From: Stentor coeruleus
Taxonomy: Eukaryota > Ciliophora > Heterotrichea > Heterotrichida > Stentoridae
Direction: 5' to 3'
Assembly: GCA_001970955.1 (NCBI GenBank)
Contig: MPUH01000084.1
Location: 50,413-114,412, forward strand
Length of the DNA: 64,000 nt
Part shown: positions 1 to 9,948 of the stretch, piece by piece
How positions within the stretch are numbered: position 1 is the stretch's first letter
How the letters are laid out: each line of letters begins with the position of its first letter
Translations under genes and position numbers: made by a program
The notes under the pieces: generated by a model
The model's input: only the letters and a program-made list of their open reading frames with translations
Told to the model about the DNA's origin: nothing
Databases searched by the model: none

Positions 1-460
1 TACAACTTTTCACAGATTTTTTCCCATAGATTCCTATATCATTCTTAGGTACAATTTCAAACTCATAATAATCTCCACATATCCTTTCAATAATTTCTTT
101 TATATCACAATAGCATATACTATTAATAGGTTTATTCTTCCAAAAGCAAGCCGTATATTCGTTTTTATAGTATTTCAATTCAGATAACGTCATAACAGCC
201 CATCTTGCTAAATACTTATTCTTAAACCCAGGTTGTTGTCTTAACAACTCTCCTTGTATCAAAATCTCAGTATCATCATTTATATTCTCTTCTATAACAC
301 CTTTAGGCTCAGAAATATAAACATCATCATCATCATTAGGCTCATATCTCACAGTTTNATCATCATCATTAGGCTCATATCTCACAGTTTCTCTAACTAT
401 AATCATAACAGTCTCTTCATTTTCCTTTAATTCCTGGTCTTTACAATTCATCATACCCAT
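1..460 (-). CDS. PH-domain-like protein, 3' part cut by the window edge
   Basis: I see an open frame from an ATG at 460 (start MGMMNC) running off the left edge with no stop, about 153 codons. After an acidic low-complexity stretch rich in Asp there is a segment from about residue 68 with the pattern GELLRQQPG..KYLARWAVM..ELKYYK, which matches strands 1-3 of a pleckstrin homology domain. PH domains bind phosphoinositides or proteins at membranes; the ligand here cannot be told. A single N at 358 lies between two copies of a 33-nt sequence, so about 11 residues of the acidic stretch are probably an assembly duplication; 33 is a multiple of three, so the frame is kept. Its start lies only 31 nt below the stop of the coiled-coil gene transcribed in the same direction. 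A single fused gene cannot be excluded, but no 15-nt intron joins the two. Confidence 0.6.
   Translation of the reverse strand, partial: MGMMNCKDQELKENEETVMIIVRETVRYEPNDDDXTVRYEPNDDDDVYISEPKGVIEENINDDTEILIQGELLRQQPGFKNKYLARWAVMTLSELKYYKNEYTACFWKNKPINSICYCDIKEIIERICGDYYEFEIVPKNDIGIYGKKSVKSC
358..358. other. Assembly gap (single N) between direct repeats
   Basis: The N is preceded and followed by the same roughly 32-nt sequence (copy spacing 33 nt, for example aggctcatatctcacagttt at 338 and 371). This is the pattern expected when two overlapping contig ends were placed side by side instead of being merged. Confidence 0.85.
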
Positions 461-491
461 ATTTACTTATAAACTAATAATAAAAAAAAAA

Positions 492-1895
492 TTATTTACG
501 GGGTTTAATTTTTTTCTCTGACCTTGTAGCTTTTAAACTTTTCATATATTTAGCTTTAGCAAGTTTAAGCTCAAGTTTCAGATTCAAACTATTCAGTTCT
601 TTATTTGTTCTAATCAACTGGTTGCTTTCAGTTTCAAGTTTTGCCACAAGTTCATGTAGTTGAGCAATTTCATTATCTTTATTTTCTGGTTTTCTTATGT
701 TTTTCATATCCAAAGCTCTTTGCATCAAGTCTATTTCGTTTTTTAAACCAAAAATAAATCGTCCTAATCGTTCAACTTCAGTACGTAATTCATTATTATC
801 ATTTATAAGTATATTCTCACGTTCATCAGATTGATGTTTTGTATATGCTAATTGGTTTTCATAAGAAGCTAATTCACTAAGTAAATGATCGAATTTGCTT
901 TTATAATTCTCTGCATGATATTTTAACCCAGAAATTTCTGTCTGATGCCCATTAACACTTTCTTGATTCTGATTTTTTATTTCATTTATTTCTTTAGTTA
1001 AATTAGAAATTTGTTTTTGATAGTTTTCTTGTTGATATTCTATATAGTTTTCAAGGTCATGATTTTGTTTTTCTAAGACTTGGAATTTTTTTTGCATATC
1101 ATCAATAAATTCTTTTAAAGATTGTATTTCAGAGTTTTTCATTTTTATATCTTCAATGTTTTGTAAAGCTTGTGTATCGTTTTCATTTTGTAAATGTTCT
1201 AAGTATTCTATTCGTTCTTTTAAAGCTTGGTGAAGATTTTTATCATGTTTGTTTTCTGATAAAGACTTGTTGTGTTGGGTTAGTTCTTGGATGATTTCTT
1301 CATATTTTTCAGTTAAGTCAGCTAGTTCGTTTTCATATGATTTTTGTAAGTTTTTTTTAATAAACAAAGCTTCAGTTTCTTGTTTTTGATGATAATTATC
1401 AAATAAAGTTAGGGTTAGTTGGTAATTGTTAAGATCTTTGTTTATGAGATCTTGAATTTTATAAAGTATTTGACATGAAGATGAGAGTTTTGTATGTAGT
1501 TGGTCTTGGCTTTCGATGTTTTCTAAGCTGTCGTTGATTCTTTTTACGTTGTTTATGAGAGTGTTGATTTTTTCTAATGTGGTAATTTTATTTTGGAGGG
1601 ATTCTTTTAGATTCTGAGCTTCAGATAGTTTTTGGATGTCTTGGCTTTTGACTTTTCGATGATATGGGACTTGAGATGGAGGGTTTTCATGTTGGTTTAG
1701 GTCTTGCAATACTTCTTGGTTTATATATTTTTTTTGATGCTTTGCATAGTCTAGATGATAGTTTATGAATTCTTTCATCTTGTTTTTGAAAAATTGTTTT
1801 TTGTGTTTTGGCTCTTCGGAAGAATGATTTGATAGGTTTCTAAGCTTTTTGCCATTAACAAACTCTTCAGAAGGCTTGATTTTTGCCTCAAGCAT
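492..1895 (-). CDS. Coiled-coil protein, 467 aa
   Basis: The open frame runs from an ATG at 1895 to a TAA. The protein is almost wholly charged and helical, rich in Glu, Gln, Asn, Lys and Leu, with heptad-like Leu/Ile spacing from about residue 80 to 450. The first 80 residues are basic and less regular, and the C-terminal tail is basic (KKIKPRK). No catalytic motif, signal peptide or membrane segment is visible. Such proteins in ciliates are often cytoskeletal, basal body or scaffold components, but nothing here names a family. It is followed at 31 nt by the PH-domain gene on the same strand. Confidence 0.75.
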   Translation of the reverse strand: MLEAKIKPSEEFVNGKKLRNLSNHSSEEPKHKKQFFKNKMKEFINYHLDYAKHQKKYINQEVLQDLNQHENPPSQVPYHRKVKSQDIQKLSEAQNLKESLQNKITTLEKINTLINNVKRINDSLENIESQDQLHTKLSSSCQILYKIQDLINKDLNNYQLTLTLFDNYHQKQETEALFIKKNLQKSYENELADLTEKYEEIIQELTQHNKSLSENKHDKNLHQALKERIEYLEHLQNENDTQALQNIEDIKMKNSEIQSLKEFIDDMQKKFQVLEKQNHDLENYIEYQQENYQKQISNLTKEINEIKNQNQESVNGHQTEISGLKYHAENYKSKFDHLLSELASYENQLAYTKHQSDERENILINDNNELRTEVERLGRFIFGLKNEIDLMQRALDMKNIRKPENKDNEIAQLHELVAKLETESNQLIRTNKELNSLNLKLELKLAKAKYMKSLKATRSEKKIKPRK

Positions 1896-2100
1896 TTATA
1901 TTGAAATTTTAAAATCCATTTATCATTACTTTCATGACTGCTTAAAAATACTTAAAAAACCCAAAAGTTTATTTAAACGAGGATTATGATGAATTAGAAT
2001 ATCAAAAAAATATGAAATTGTTGTTTATATTCAATAAAACTTGTATTACAAAACAAAAATAAAATTATGCAATTTCTTATCTTATAACCTAACTGATCAT

Positions 2101-5100
2101 CTATGTCATTGGATCAACTTTGCTTGTGAATTTATTATATCCTCTAACTTTATCATTTGGTGTCGGAAACATAACCCTTTTAATGCACATTGTTATAAAA
2201 TCTGGCATCAAAGCAATCATCGAACCTAAAATAACAATAATCCATGTCTTTCCATGAGAAAGGATTATAAAAAGTAGTCCTGGAAACTCTGGCTGGAAAG
2301 CAAAAGCTATTTCATTAGTATTTAATAAAATAATCATAACATAGAACAGTAAAAACGACAAGCATATAGCTCCACTAAATAAATCTTACACATTGATTTT
2401 ATTCCAAAAACAAGAAACTATAAGTAACTTTGTATTAACAACATGCATCATCAATATAAAACTAACCGTCGAAATCCAAAAAAGTCCAGGTTCATGACCA
2501 TTTTTCCCTTCTCCACCAGGTATTGTGCTCATAGGAAACCAAAAAATAAAAGTTCCTGACATAAGTGCATATCCAATCCATACCCAAAAAGTTTTCAAAT
2601 CAAAATAAACATTTTTCTGTCCTGCAGAATACAAACTTGGATATTTTAATGAAACTTCAGGAGGGACATCTTGTTCTAAAGCGAAAAAAGCTATACTTGG
2701 CCAACTAGTCCAAAAAAGGTTAAAAAAAGCTGTAAACCAATCTAAATAATAAATTTGACCACTAAACCCTGAGACAACTGAATACCAAGCTTCACAGATT
2801 TCCATGACAAAGTTTTTATAGAAAAAATACAAAATAAAATGTGTCATGCGATGATAAGCATAACGACCATGAACAAAAAGTAAACGTCTTAGATGACTGA
2901 ATTGGGTAATTGAAAACTCAGCTGCTAAAACTGCTTGAGTACCTTCTTTACCGGCAACACCAACTCCGATACTTGCTGTTTGGATCATGCTAACATCATT
3001 TGCCCCATCTCCAATAGCAAGGGATATCCATTTTCCATTACTTTTACAAAGCTGAACTACATCACTTTTTTGTGAAGGAGACATTCTACAGCAAATACAT
3101 GTACTTGCAATAAAACCTAGTCTGAAGAAAATTGACATAAGCTTTTGATTACCTTTGATAAAAGCAAGTGTTGAACCATTTATTGCTATACTTAAAGGTG
3201 TGGCTAAGGAGTTTTTGATTTTTTCTAAGTCCGTAAAAGATTTTTCTAGTAAAGAAAATTTGTTTTCTAAAGATTGGAGCCTGTTATTGATTTCATTTTG
3301 ACTAGTTTCGAAGAGTTTTATTAGTTCAGTTTGGTCGTTTATAAGGTTACATGATTTAGCGATTTCTATTGCAGTTTCTTCTTTATCCCCAGTTAACACC
3401 CATAAGCGGATTTTCGCTTCTATAAGCAATTTTATAGTCTCAGGGACATAATCTTGGAGTTTATCTTCAATAGCTGAAGTTCCATAAAATGTTAAATCTT
3501 TTTCAATTTTCTTACAGACCTCATCAATCATTTCATCCTTGTTTTTCGCATTACTCAACATAACTTTTTTCCATTCCTCATTCCAAGAAGCAAATTCTTC
3601 TAAATTCAATTCTTTCCCTGCCATAACCAAAGTCCTAAGTCCTTCTAAAGCGAAAGTTTCTAATTCTTTAGCAATAGGTTCAGGGTTTTCAATATTAACT
3701 AAATCAAGCATAATAGTATCAGCACCTTTTGTAAAAAGATAAAATTTCTCATCTTCAGCTTGAAGGATTATAGACATACGTTTACGTTCAGATGAAAAAG
3801 GAATTTCAGCTATAATTTTCCAAACTTCTTCATTACCATTAACAGAAATAACAATACAATCTTCTCTACGCTCACGAAGCTCAAAACCTACAAGTTTAGC
3901 ACCATCAACAAGAGCTATTTCATCAGGAGATGGAGAATGATAAACTAATTTTTCATTATGTAAAGTAGGGAATACTGAATGGCATAAAGCTAATGTTCTA
4001 AAATAATTAACAGCTTCTTTTTTTCTTCGTCCCTTTTGTTTATTAAGTGTTTTTTTTATTTTTTCTATATGAGCATCATTGTGTAATGATATAACATTTG
4101 TATTAATTCCACATTTCAGCAGCTCCATTTCGTTTTTTGTCAGGGTTCCGGTTTTGTCACTGAATATAAATTCGACTTGACCAAGTTGTTCGATGATATC
4201 TGAAGCTCTCCATGATGCACTTCTATCAAGTTTTTCATCGTACATAAGGATATCATTTTTAATAAAGGAACATAGGATTAATCTTTGAGTTTCGACAACT
4301 ACATAAAGAGATATTGGGATAAATGCAACAAGTTGAATCCAAAAAGTTATAGCTCTTACAATAACATCACTTGCTTTGTAGGAATCGGGGAAATCTATAT
4401 ATTCTGAAGCTGAATCATTACGGTCATGCCAATATTTGCCAAATCCTCCTAAGAGTAGACAAAGGACAAATAGGAATACTATGATTGAATAAACTACTTT
4501 GTTGAGCTCTTTTTGTAGGACACTAACTTTTGTTGGCACTTTTTTACTGTTTTGTACTATCTTGCAATCTACACCTGAATAGATCACAACACCTAACACC
4601 CAGTCTGTATTTTTAAGTACACATCCTCTCATTAACAATTGCTTTAAACTCATAGGTTCAAAATTTCTACCGTGGATCATATTACAGTTCCACTTAACTA
4701 ATGAACTATTAGGGTGGTCAACATCAAATTCCGCTTTAAAATCATTCAAATCATTTTCATCTTTAATCTTTTCCGTTAGATGCGAGATAATTTTTTCTTT
4801 AAGATTTGTCTCTCCATCAAGGTTCATTGTATTGACATAAGCAACTCCTTTAGCTGAACTAGAGCAAAGCATGATTAAATCTGCATGAATATTTTCGTTT
4901 TCTTTAATTTTGACTATATTTCCAACTCTTAAGTCCTTTGATTCTATTTCTATGAACTTTTTTTCATACAAATCGTAAATTGTCACTTTTGCTTTATTAA
5001 CTTCTCTGTCTTGTTTATGTCTTGATATATCTTCAACACCTTCTTTGATCATAGTAAAAGCGATAACTCCTAGAAAAGTGCTTGCTAGACCCCATGGCAA

Positions 5101-5331
5101 TCTTGGAGAGAATGGAAAAAACACTAATATTGTGATTGCTAAGAAATAAATATTGCTCACTCTTGCGAACTGAAGAATGATGCTTTTTGGTATCCAGTTT
5201 ATTAGTGAGTATCTTGAAGTTACTACTTGATTAGAGCAGAATTCTTTTATGTTCACTTGTCCAAGGATAACACGACGAAAGGATGATTCCTCGGTTTCGA
5301 TTTGGATATTCTCGGTTGTTTTGTTATCCAT
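2101..5331 (-). CDS. P4-type ATPase, phospholipid flippase (1071 aa, one 15-nt intron)
   Basis: P4-ATPases flip aminophospholipids to the cytosolic leaflet using ATP. The gene starts at 5331 (MDNKTTEN). It shows the N-terminal flippase signature (NWIPKSIILQFARVSNIYFL), the actuator motif DGETN near residue 173, the phosphorylated Asp392 in DKTGTLT, the nucleotide-binding KGAD and the hinge motif GDGAND near residue 774, followed by C-terminal membrane helices. All catalytic motifs are intact. The first open frame ends at 2386, within TM9-10. Removing the 15-nt intron at 2375..2389 joins NKIN-V to GAICLSFLLF, which supplies the last helix and the typical tail ALMPDFITMCIKRVMFPTP. The spliced length, 3216 nt, is divisible by three. 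P4-ATPases usually need a CDC50 beta subunit; none is in the window. The stop is TAG. Confidence 0.95.
2375..2389 (-). other. 15-nt intron in the P4-ATPase gene
   Basis: Sense sequence GTAAGATTTATTTAG, phase 2. Without splicing the frame stops at once (GTG TAA). With splicing the last transmembrane helix and C-terminus of a P4-ATPase follow in frame. Confidence 0.93.
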
Positions 5332-5606
5332 TATATTATATGTCAGATTAAATTAACTTTACTTATGCTAATTAACTAAGATTAAACGGTAAGTGCTTGC
5401 TGATCGAAAATTTATATAAAATCACATCATATTACAATTCATTAATTTTTCACAATATTAAATTTCCAACATAATAATCTCCAATACAATATAACCAAAA
5501 TTCCCGAATCTTAACTTATTTTCACTTTTTATCACTATTTCCTCCACAATTTTGCCAACAGCCTAAACTCTAAAAATCATATCAATTTTTATTAACTATT
5601 ACCAAT
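5332..5606. other. Intergenic, 275 nt
   Basis: AT-rich spacer between the flippase start and the anoctamin stop, both on the minus strand. I see no gene, RNA or repeat in it. Confidence 0.6.
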
Positions 5607-8561
5607 CTAAATATCTAAAGTCTTAAGCCTAGAACCTTCAGAACTAGCAAAATATATGCCCATATCAAAAGTTTCTTCATCTTCCTGGAACTCAGTTTTA
5701 GGTGTTCCCCTTAACACCCTTTCTACAATAAAATCATGTCTAGCTTGTACAATCTCAAATTTCTCAGGTACATCAGGTATCCAAGATTGTATCTGACTCC
5801 TAAATATCAATAATCCAACAACAACTAAAGCAAAAATTATATACGAATAATCATTAGCAGCTTCCCAATTCTTAAAAGTAGGTGCAGTAAAACAAAATAA
5901 AGCTGTATTCGAAAATATAGCAAAAACACAAACTACTGAAAAAATATTCAGCCAAGTTCCAATATCTTTAGATGCCAAAGGTATAGGCCTACGAACAAGT
6001 CTTAAAATTTTTAACTTATCAGTAAACATTTCAAACCAAAGTCCTAAGAAAGTTAATGTTGCAGAAAGAGGAAAAGCTCTGGCAAAAAGGGATAAGTAGC
6101 CAAATTGCACTGCTAGTTCCATATAATCATCTATAGTGCCATCTTTGTCTGTTGTTACATAATATTCTAAGTATAATTGTGCTTCAATTTTACCTCGAAT
6201 ATCTTTTTTGGCTACTTCTTGGCTCATAATTTTAGCTTGGGCCTTTTTTCTTTTTCTCATTTGATATTTAATAAATGGTATACCGAGTTCAACAATATTT
6301 TTTACGTAACTGACTATGAAAATTGAAATAAGTTGAGTGTAGAGCTCGTCCATACAGCTTTCACCGATTTTTTTAACTTTTTTCCCATCTTCAGTGACAA
6401 TACAACCTTCGAAGTAGGATTTAGCAAAAGCGATATAGCATAAGGAGTTATAAGCATTGACGAATTGGAATGCAAAAACTTTTAGGATTAGTGAGTCTTG
6501 GTATTGGTTTTCAGTTTTGTGGTTTTCCATATCTGTGAGGATTTTAGCTAGTTTTGCATAGATTATATTGAAAACTTGGATTTGAATAGCATTAAGAATT
6601 GAACATACTGGCCCAGCCAAATCAATACCACTAATTAATAAGTCCTCAGAAAGTCTCCATTTAAGGATAATCAATCCAGCTACAATACCAATAACTAAGC
6701 TTAATATAAGCAAACTGACTGTCATTGCCAACATAAAATACTTAACTCTTTTTCTTGAATCAAAATATATCTCATCCATTTCATCAGTAATAGGCGACCT
6801 TCTCAATACACCTTTATATTGTGGTCTAGGAACTTCAACTTGTTCATATTTTGTTGTACCCCACATTATCGATAAACTAGCTTCTCTTCTTTTCCAACCT
6901 TCAAGGTAAATTGTAGCCCAAATTGTCATGAATACTGAATAAGCTGCATTTAATATTTGAACAACAATATGCTCATCATTTAATAATCTTTGGACTATAA
7001 ACACTCCAAGTCCAATAAAAGCAGGAAGTAATAATGAAACTTGATAATATCTTAGAAATTCAAAATAAAGGGCAATTTTTTCCCCAAAGTAATTTCTGAT
7101 TTTGCTAAGAGGAATTTTTTGGTTTATCAAAGATGTTGACCATGATGTCATTAGTGGACCGTCTACTTGAACTGGTTTGAAGTTGTAGAGAACATTTTTA
7201 AGAAGAAGGTCTTCAGCTGATACAGCTGTTGCTATATTTGTTTCTTTACCTTTTAATTGCCAGTTGTTATGGAGAGGATAATGGGCTAAGATGTATTCTT
7301 GTTCTTGGAGGAAGTTTAAGCCTATTTCTGTTTCTATGTAAGAAACTAATAGACGGATTCGTTCCATACCTCTGAATAAAGACCTTTTACCAGATTCATC
7401 GATTTCATGAGTTCGCCACATATTATTAAACTCATCTTCTTTGCCTGATCTACGATATTCAGCATAAGGAGGAATAGGTTTAAAAATATCCATCTGATCC
7501 CATAAGTTTTTTAACTTATCATTCCTCGGAACATTTTGATTAGCTTTCTCAAGCGAATCTTTCAAGAGTTTCTGAAACAAAAACATCTGATTTTTATGCG
7601 ACTGAACTGCTTCAATTTTCTCAATTCCCTCTTTGATTAATGTTAAGTATATTTTATACGTACTCCAAGCGCCCATAGTAACACCTTCTGGCTCATATTT
7701 ATAATCAACACGTTCAGTATTTTTTTCTAAATTAAAAGCTTTTCTGAAAAAAGGCTTCACATCACGATAAAGTCTTTTGATATCATCATCATTAGTTTTC
7801 AAAATATGCATCGGACGTAAACTTTGGTCACAAGGGACTAATGATTGGATATCTGTTAAGGCAATTTCTAATTGCTTATTAAATCTTGTCCTTTCTGCTT
7901 CAATTTGCAAATCAGCTTCATCAGCTGTGATTAATAAAAATATATACTCACCACCACGTGATACTATTTGTCGGACCTTAAGCCCAAGACTACCAACAAG
8001 TTTATAGAAGACAGCATTTCTTACTAAGGTACTAAAATCCTTAGTTGGTCCACCAAAGTCAATCACATTTTCTCCTGATATCGAAAGTCTTCCTCCATAT
8101 CTGATGCATTTCCCATTGTTGATATCATTTAATTTCTTGAAAGTTTTTTCAAAAGCTTGAACTTCATGAAGGAAATTCAACCTATCTTTATGAAGGCTTC
8201 CTGTTTTCCTAGGCTTAAAGCATTTCTTATAAAAAAGTTTAGCCTCTTCATCTGTAACTGCTTTGTTCTCCTGGCCTTGGTAATCAGGATTATACATAAC
8301 AATAACATATTCCCAAAAAAAATCAGCTAAACGCGAGACTAATTTTTCTTCTCTGCCACCAATTTCTCCTGAAAAAACTTTCTCAACAAAAGCCATATGG
8401 TTTGCTTCTTTTGCATTTTGAGTTTGCAAAACCTTAGGCATTTCCTTAGCAAATTGAGAATCATCAAGATCATCTAAAATATTCTCTTCTAATGATGTAT
8501 TATCAATAACTTTACCTTTGGCTTTGATCTCAGGTTTTTTACTTGAACCTTTTTTTAACAT
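5607..8561 (-). CDS. Anoctamin (TMEM16) family membrane protein, 984 aa
   Basis: Anoctamins are dimeric Ca2+-activated chloride channels or lipid scramblases. Residues 1-490 form a soluble N-terminal region. The membrane core begins with GEKIALYFEFLRYYQVSLLLPAF near residue 495 and ends near 930. Family signatures are the TM2-3 loop W..REASLSIMWGT....R..YKG, the TM7 segment NIVELGIPF with its conserved Glu, and the TM8 segment DDYMELAVQFGYLSLFARAFPL followed by LRRPI-type and KDIGTW motifs. The acidic residues in TM7 and TM8 that usually bind Ca2+ are present. Whether it is a channel or a scramblase cannot be read from the sequence. It lies next to a flippase, which would act in the opposite direction on lipid asymmetry if this is a scramblase. 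The start at 8561 gives a basic N-terminus; the stop is TAG. Confidence 0.92.
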   Translation of the reverse strand: MLKKGSSKKPEIKAKGKVIDNTSLEENILDDLDDSQFAKEMPKVLQTQNAKEANHMAFVEKVFSGEIGGREEKLVSRLADFFWEYVIVMYNPDYQGQENKAVTDEEAKLFYKKCFKPRKTGSLHKDRLNFLHEVQAFEKTFKKLNDINNGKCIRYGGRLSISGENVIDFGGPTKDFSTLVRNAVFYKLVGSLGLKVRQIVSRGGEYIFLLITADEADLQIEAERTRFNKQLEIALTDIQSLVPCDQSLRPMHILKTNDDDIKRLYRDVKPFFRKAFNLEKNTERVDYKYEPEGVTMGAWSTYKIYLTLIKEGIEKIEAVQSHKNQMFLFQKLLKDSLEKANQNVPRNDKLKNLWDQMDIFKPIPPYAEYRRSGKEDEFNNMWRTHEIDESGKRSLFRGMERIRLLVSYIETEIGLNFLQEQEYILAHYPLHNNWQLKGKETNIATAVSAEDLLLKNVLYNFKPVQVDGPLMTSWSTSLINQKIPLSKIRNYFGEKIALYFEFLRYYQVSLLLPAFIGLGVFIVQRLLNDEHIVVQILNAAYSVFMTIWATIYLEGWKRREASLSIMWGTTKYEQVEVPRPQYKGVLRRSPITDEMDEIYFDSRKRVKYFMLAMTVSLLILSLVIGIVAGLIILKWRLSEDLLISGIDLAGPVCSILNAIQIQVFNIIYAKLAKILTDMENHKTENQYQDSLILKVFAFQFVNAYNSLCYIAFAKSYFEGCIVTEDGKKVKKIGESCMDELYTQLISIFIVSYVKNIVELGIPFIKYQMRKRKKAQAKIMSQEVAKKDIRGKIEAQLYLEYYVTTDKDGTIDDYMELAVQFGYLSLFARAFPLSATLTFLGLWFEMFTDKLKILRLVRRPIPLASKDIGTWLNIFSVVCVFAIFSNTALFCFTAPTFKNWEAANDYSYIIFALVVVGLLIFRSQIQSWIPDVPEKFEIVQARHDFIVERVLRGTPKTEFQEDEETFDMGIYFASSEGSRLKTLDI

Positions 8562-8681
8562 TATTACTAAAAAATGTGGATGTTATTCTTAACACATAAA
8601 TACCCTTACTTTTATTTATATTATTTTAACAACTTAAAAGCATTATAGTACTGAAAAGAATTAGTTATCTGATTAGGATAA
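8562..8681. promoter_or_regulatory. Shared divergent promoter region, 120 nt
   Basis: The anoctamin gene (minus) and the CK1-like gene (plus) start 120 nt apart, so both promoters must lie within this AT-rich segment. I do not see a defined motif. Confidence 0.5.
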
Positions 8682-9884
8682 ATGGAAAAAGACTCAGTGT
8701 TCAATGACAGATACAAAATTCTCGGGCAATTAGGAAAAGGAGGATTTGGTCAGGTTTATAAAGTATATGACACAAAAAGAAGCTTAGAATTAGCAATGAA
8801 AGTCGACTTAAATTCAAGAGGTTCGACATTATTAGAATCTAAAGTCTTGCATGATATTCAAGGAGGTGAAGGGATTCCAAAACTATACGATTCAGGTAAA
8901 TCTGCAAGTTTAACATATATGGTCATAGAGCTTCTTGGGCCTAATTTGAACTCAATGCGAAAAAGCTTGAATGGGTTCAGTTTGAGTACAGTTATGTTAA
9001 TATTTCTTCAATGTTTAATTCGCATTGAATATATTCATTCTTGTGGGTATATACACAGAGATATCAAGCCCCAACAATTTTTAATAGGTCCAAAAGATGT
9101 TATTTATCTTGTAGACTATGGGATTTCAAAAAAATATATAATTGACGGCAATCATATGTCTTTTCAATCACAGTGTATGCGTGCAGGAAGCTGTTCATAT
9201 GCAAGTGTGAATTCACATATAGGCATTCGTTTAAGTAGAAGAGACGATTTAGAAAGTCTTATATATATGATAGTGTATTTAGTTAGAGGAGGACTTCCAT
9301 GGCAGACAAAAGGTAAGGTTAATAATAATAGGAAGTGGCAGGTGGTTTTTGCCCAGAAAAGGGCGATTTTAGATGAAGAATTATTTTTTGGCCTTCCTAA
9401 ACAGTTACAACAAATATTTTCATATGTTAAAAACTTGAAATTTGATGAGAAACCGAATTATGCGTATATAAGAGATTTAGTTCAGAATATTAGAAATGAA
9501 TATACGCTGAAGTCAAAGAATTTTGACTGGAAGGTTATTGAAAGGGGTAATAAAAGTTTGGATAAAAGGAAAACAGATGAAGATAATACTAAGACTTTAC
9601 ATGGGAGAAAAGGGGTAAAAAAAAGACATACAAGGAAAATCAATAGACAAAGGGCAATGGCTACTATGATAAATTTACCTTTACATAGAGATTCACATGA
9701 AGCTATTCTTGGTTTCTTACAACCCCCGATTTCTATTAGTAAATCATTAAGATCAGGTCAAGATGCAAGCTCGTATTCATCTGGAGGTGAAACTATAAAG
9801 AATTATCTCCCTGAGTTTGTCCATAGAGAACAGATATTTGAAGAACTCCATAAGTTTAGAGTCTCATTTGTAAATAGGAACTAA
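8682..9884 (+). CDS. Casein kinase 1-like protein kinase, 400 aa, altered catalytic loop
   Basis: The kinase domain covers residues 8-285. It has the Gly-rich loop GKGGFGQV, the VAIK-type Lys in AMK, and the CK1 hallmark SRRDDLES...LPWQ in place of APE. The equivalent of the CK1 activation loop is GSCSYASVNSHIGI. The catalytic loop reads HRDIKPQQ (residues 125-132): Asp127 and Lys129 are present, but the metal-binding Asn is Gln132. DFG is DYG (145-147). CK1 kinases normally phosphorylate acidic or primed Ser/Thr; with Asn replaced, activity may be weak or absent. The C-terminal tail (about 290-400) is Lys/Arg-rich, like the basic tails of CK1. The ATG at 8682 sits directly before the RYKILGQLG start of the domain. 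The stop is TAA. Confidence 0.9.
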   Translation: MEKDSVFNDRYKILGQLGKGGFGQVYKVYDTKRSLELAMKVDLNSRGSTLLESKVLHDIQGGEGIPKLYDSGKSASLTYMVIELLGPNLNSMRKSLNGFSLSTVMLIFLQCLIRIEYIHSCGYIHRDIKPQQFLIGPKDVIYLVDYGISKKYIIDGNHMSFQSQCMRAGSCSYASVNSHIGIRLSRRDDLESLIYMIVYLVRGGLPWQTKGKVNNNRKWQVVFAQKRAILDEELFFGLPKQLQQIFSYVKNLKFDEKPNYAYIRDLVQNIRNEYTLKSKNFDWKVIERGNKSLDKRKTDEDNTKTLHGRKGVKKRHTRKINRQRAMATMINLPLHRDSHEAILGFLQPPISISKSLRSGQDASSYSSGGETIKNYLPEFVHREQIFEELHKFRVSFVNRN

Positions 9885-9948
9885 AAGTTTGTTTTTATTA
9901 AATACTTATATGAATTTAGCTTTGATATATAAAAGATTTTGAAAAAAT

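Noticed and set aside
460-492. Joining the coiled-coil gene and the PH-domain gene into one
   Set aside because: No 15- or 16-nt intron with GT and TAG bridges the stop, and an ATG opens the second frame; the 31-nt spacing fits the compact layout elsewhere.
2041-2229. 62-codon plus-strand open frame opposite the flippase 3' exon
   Set aside because: It is antisense to the last exon of the flippase, which is supported by homology and by the 15-nt intron.
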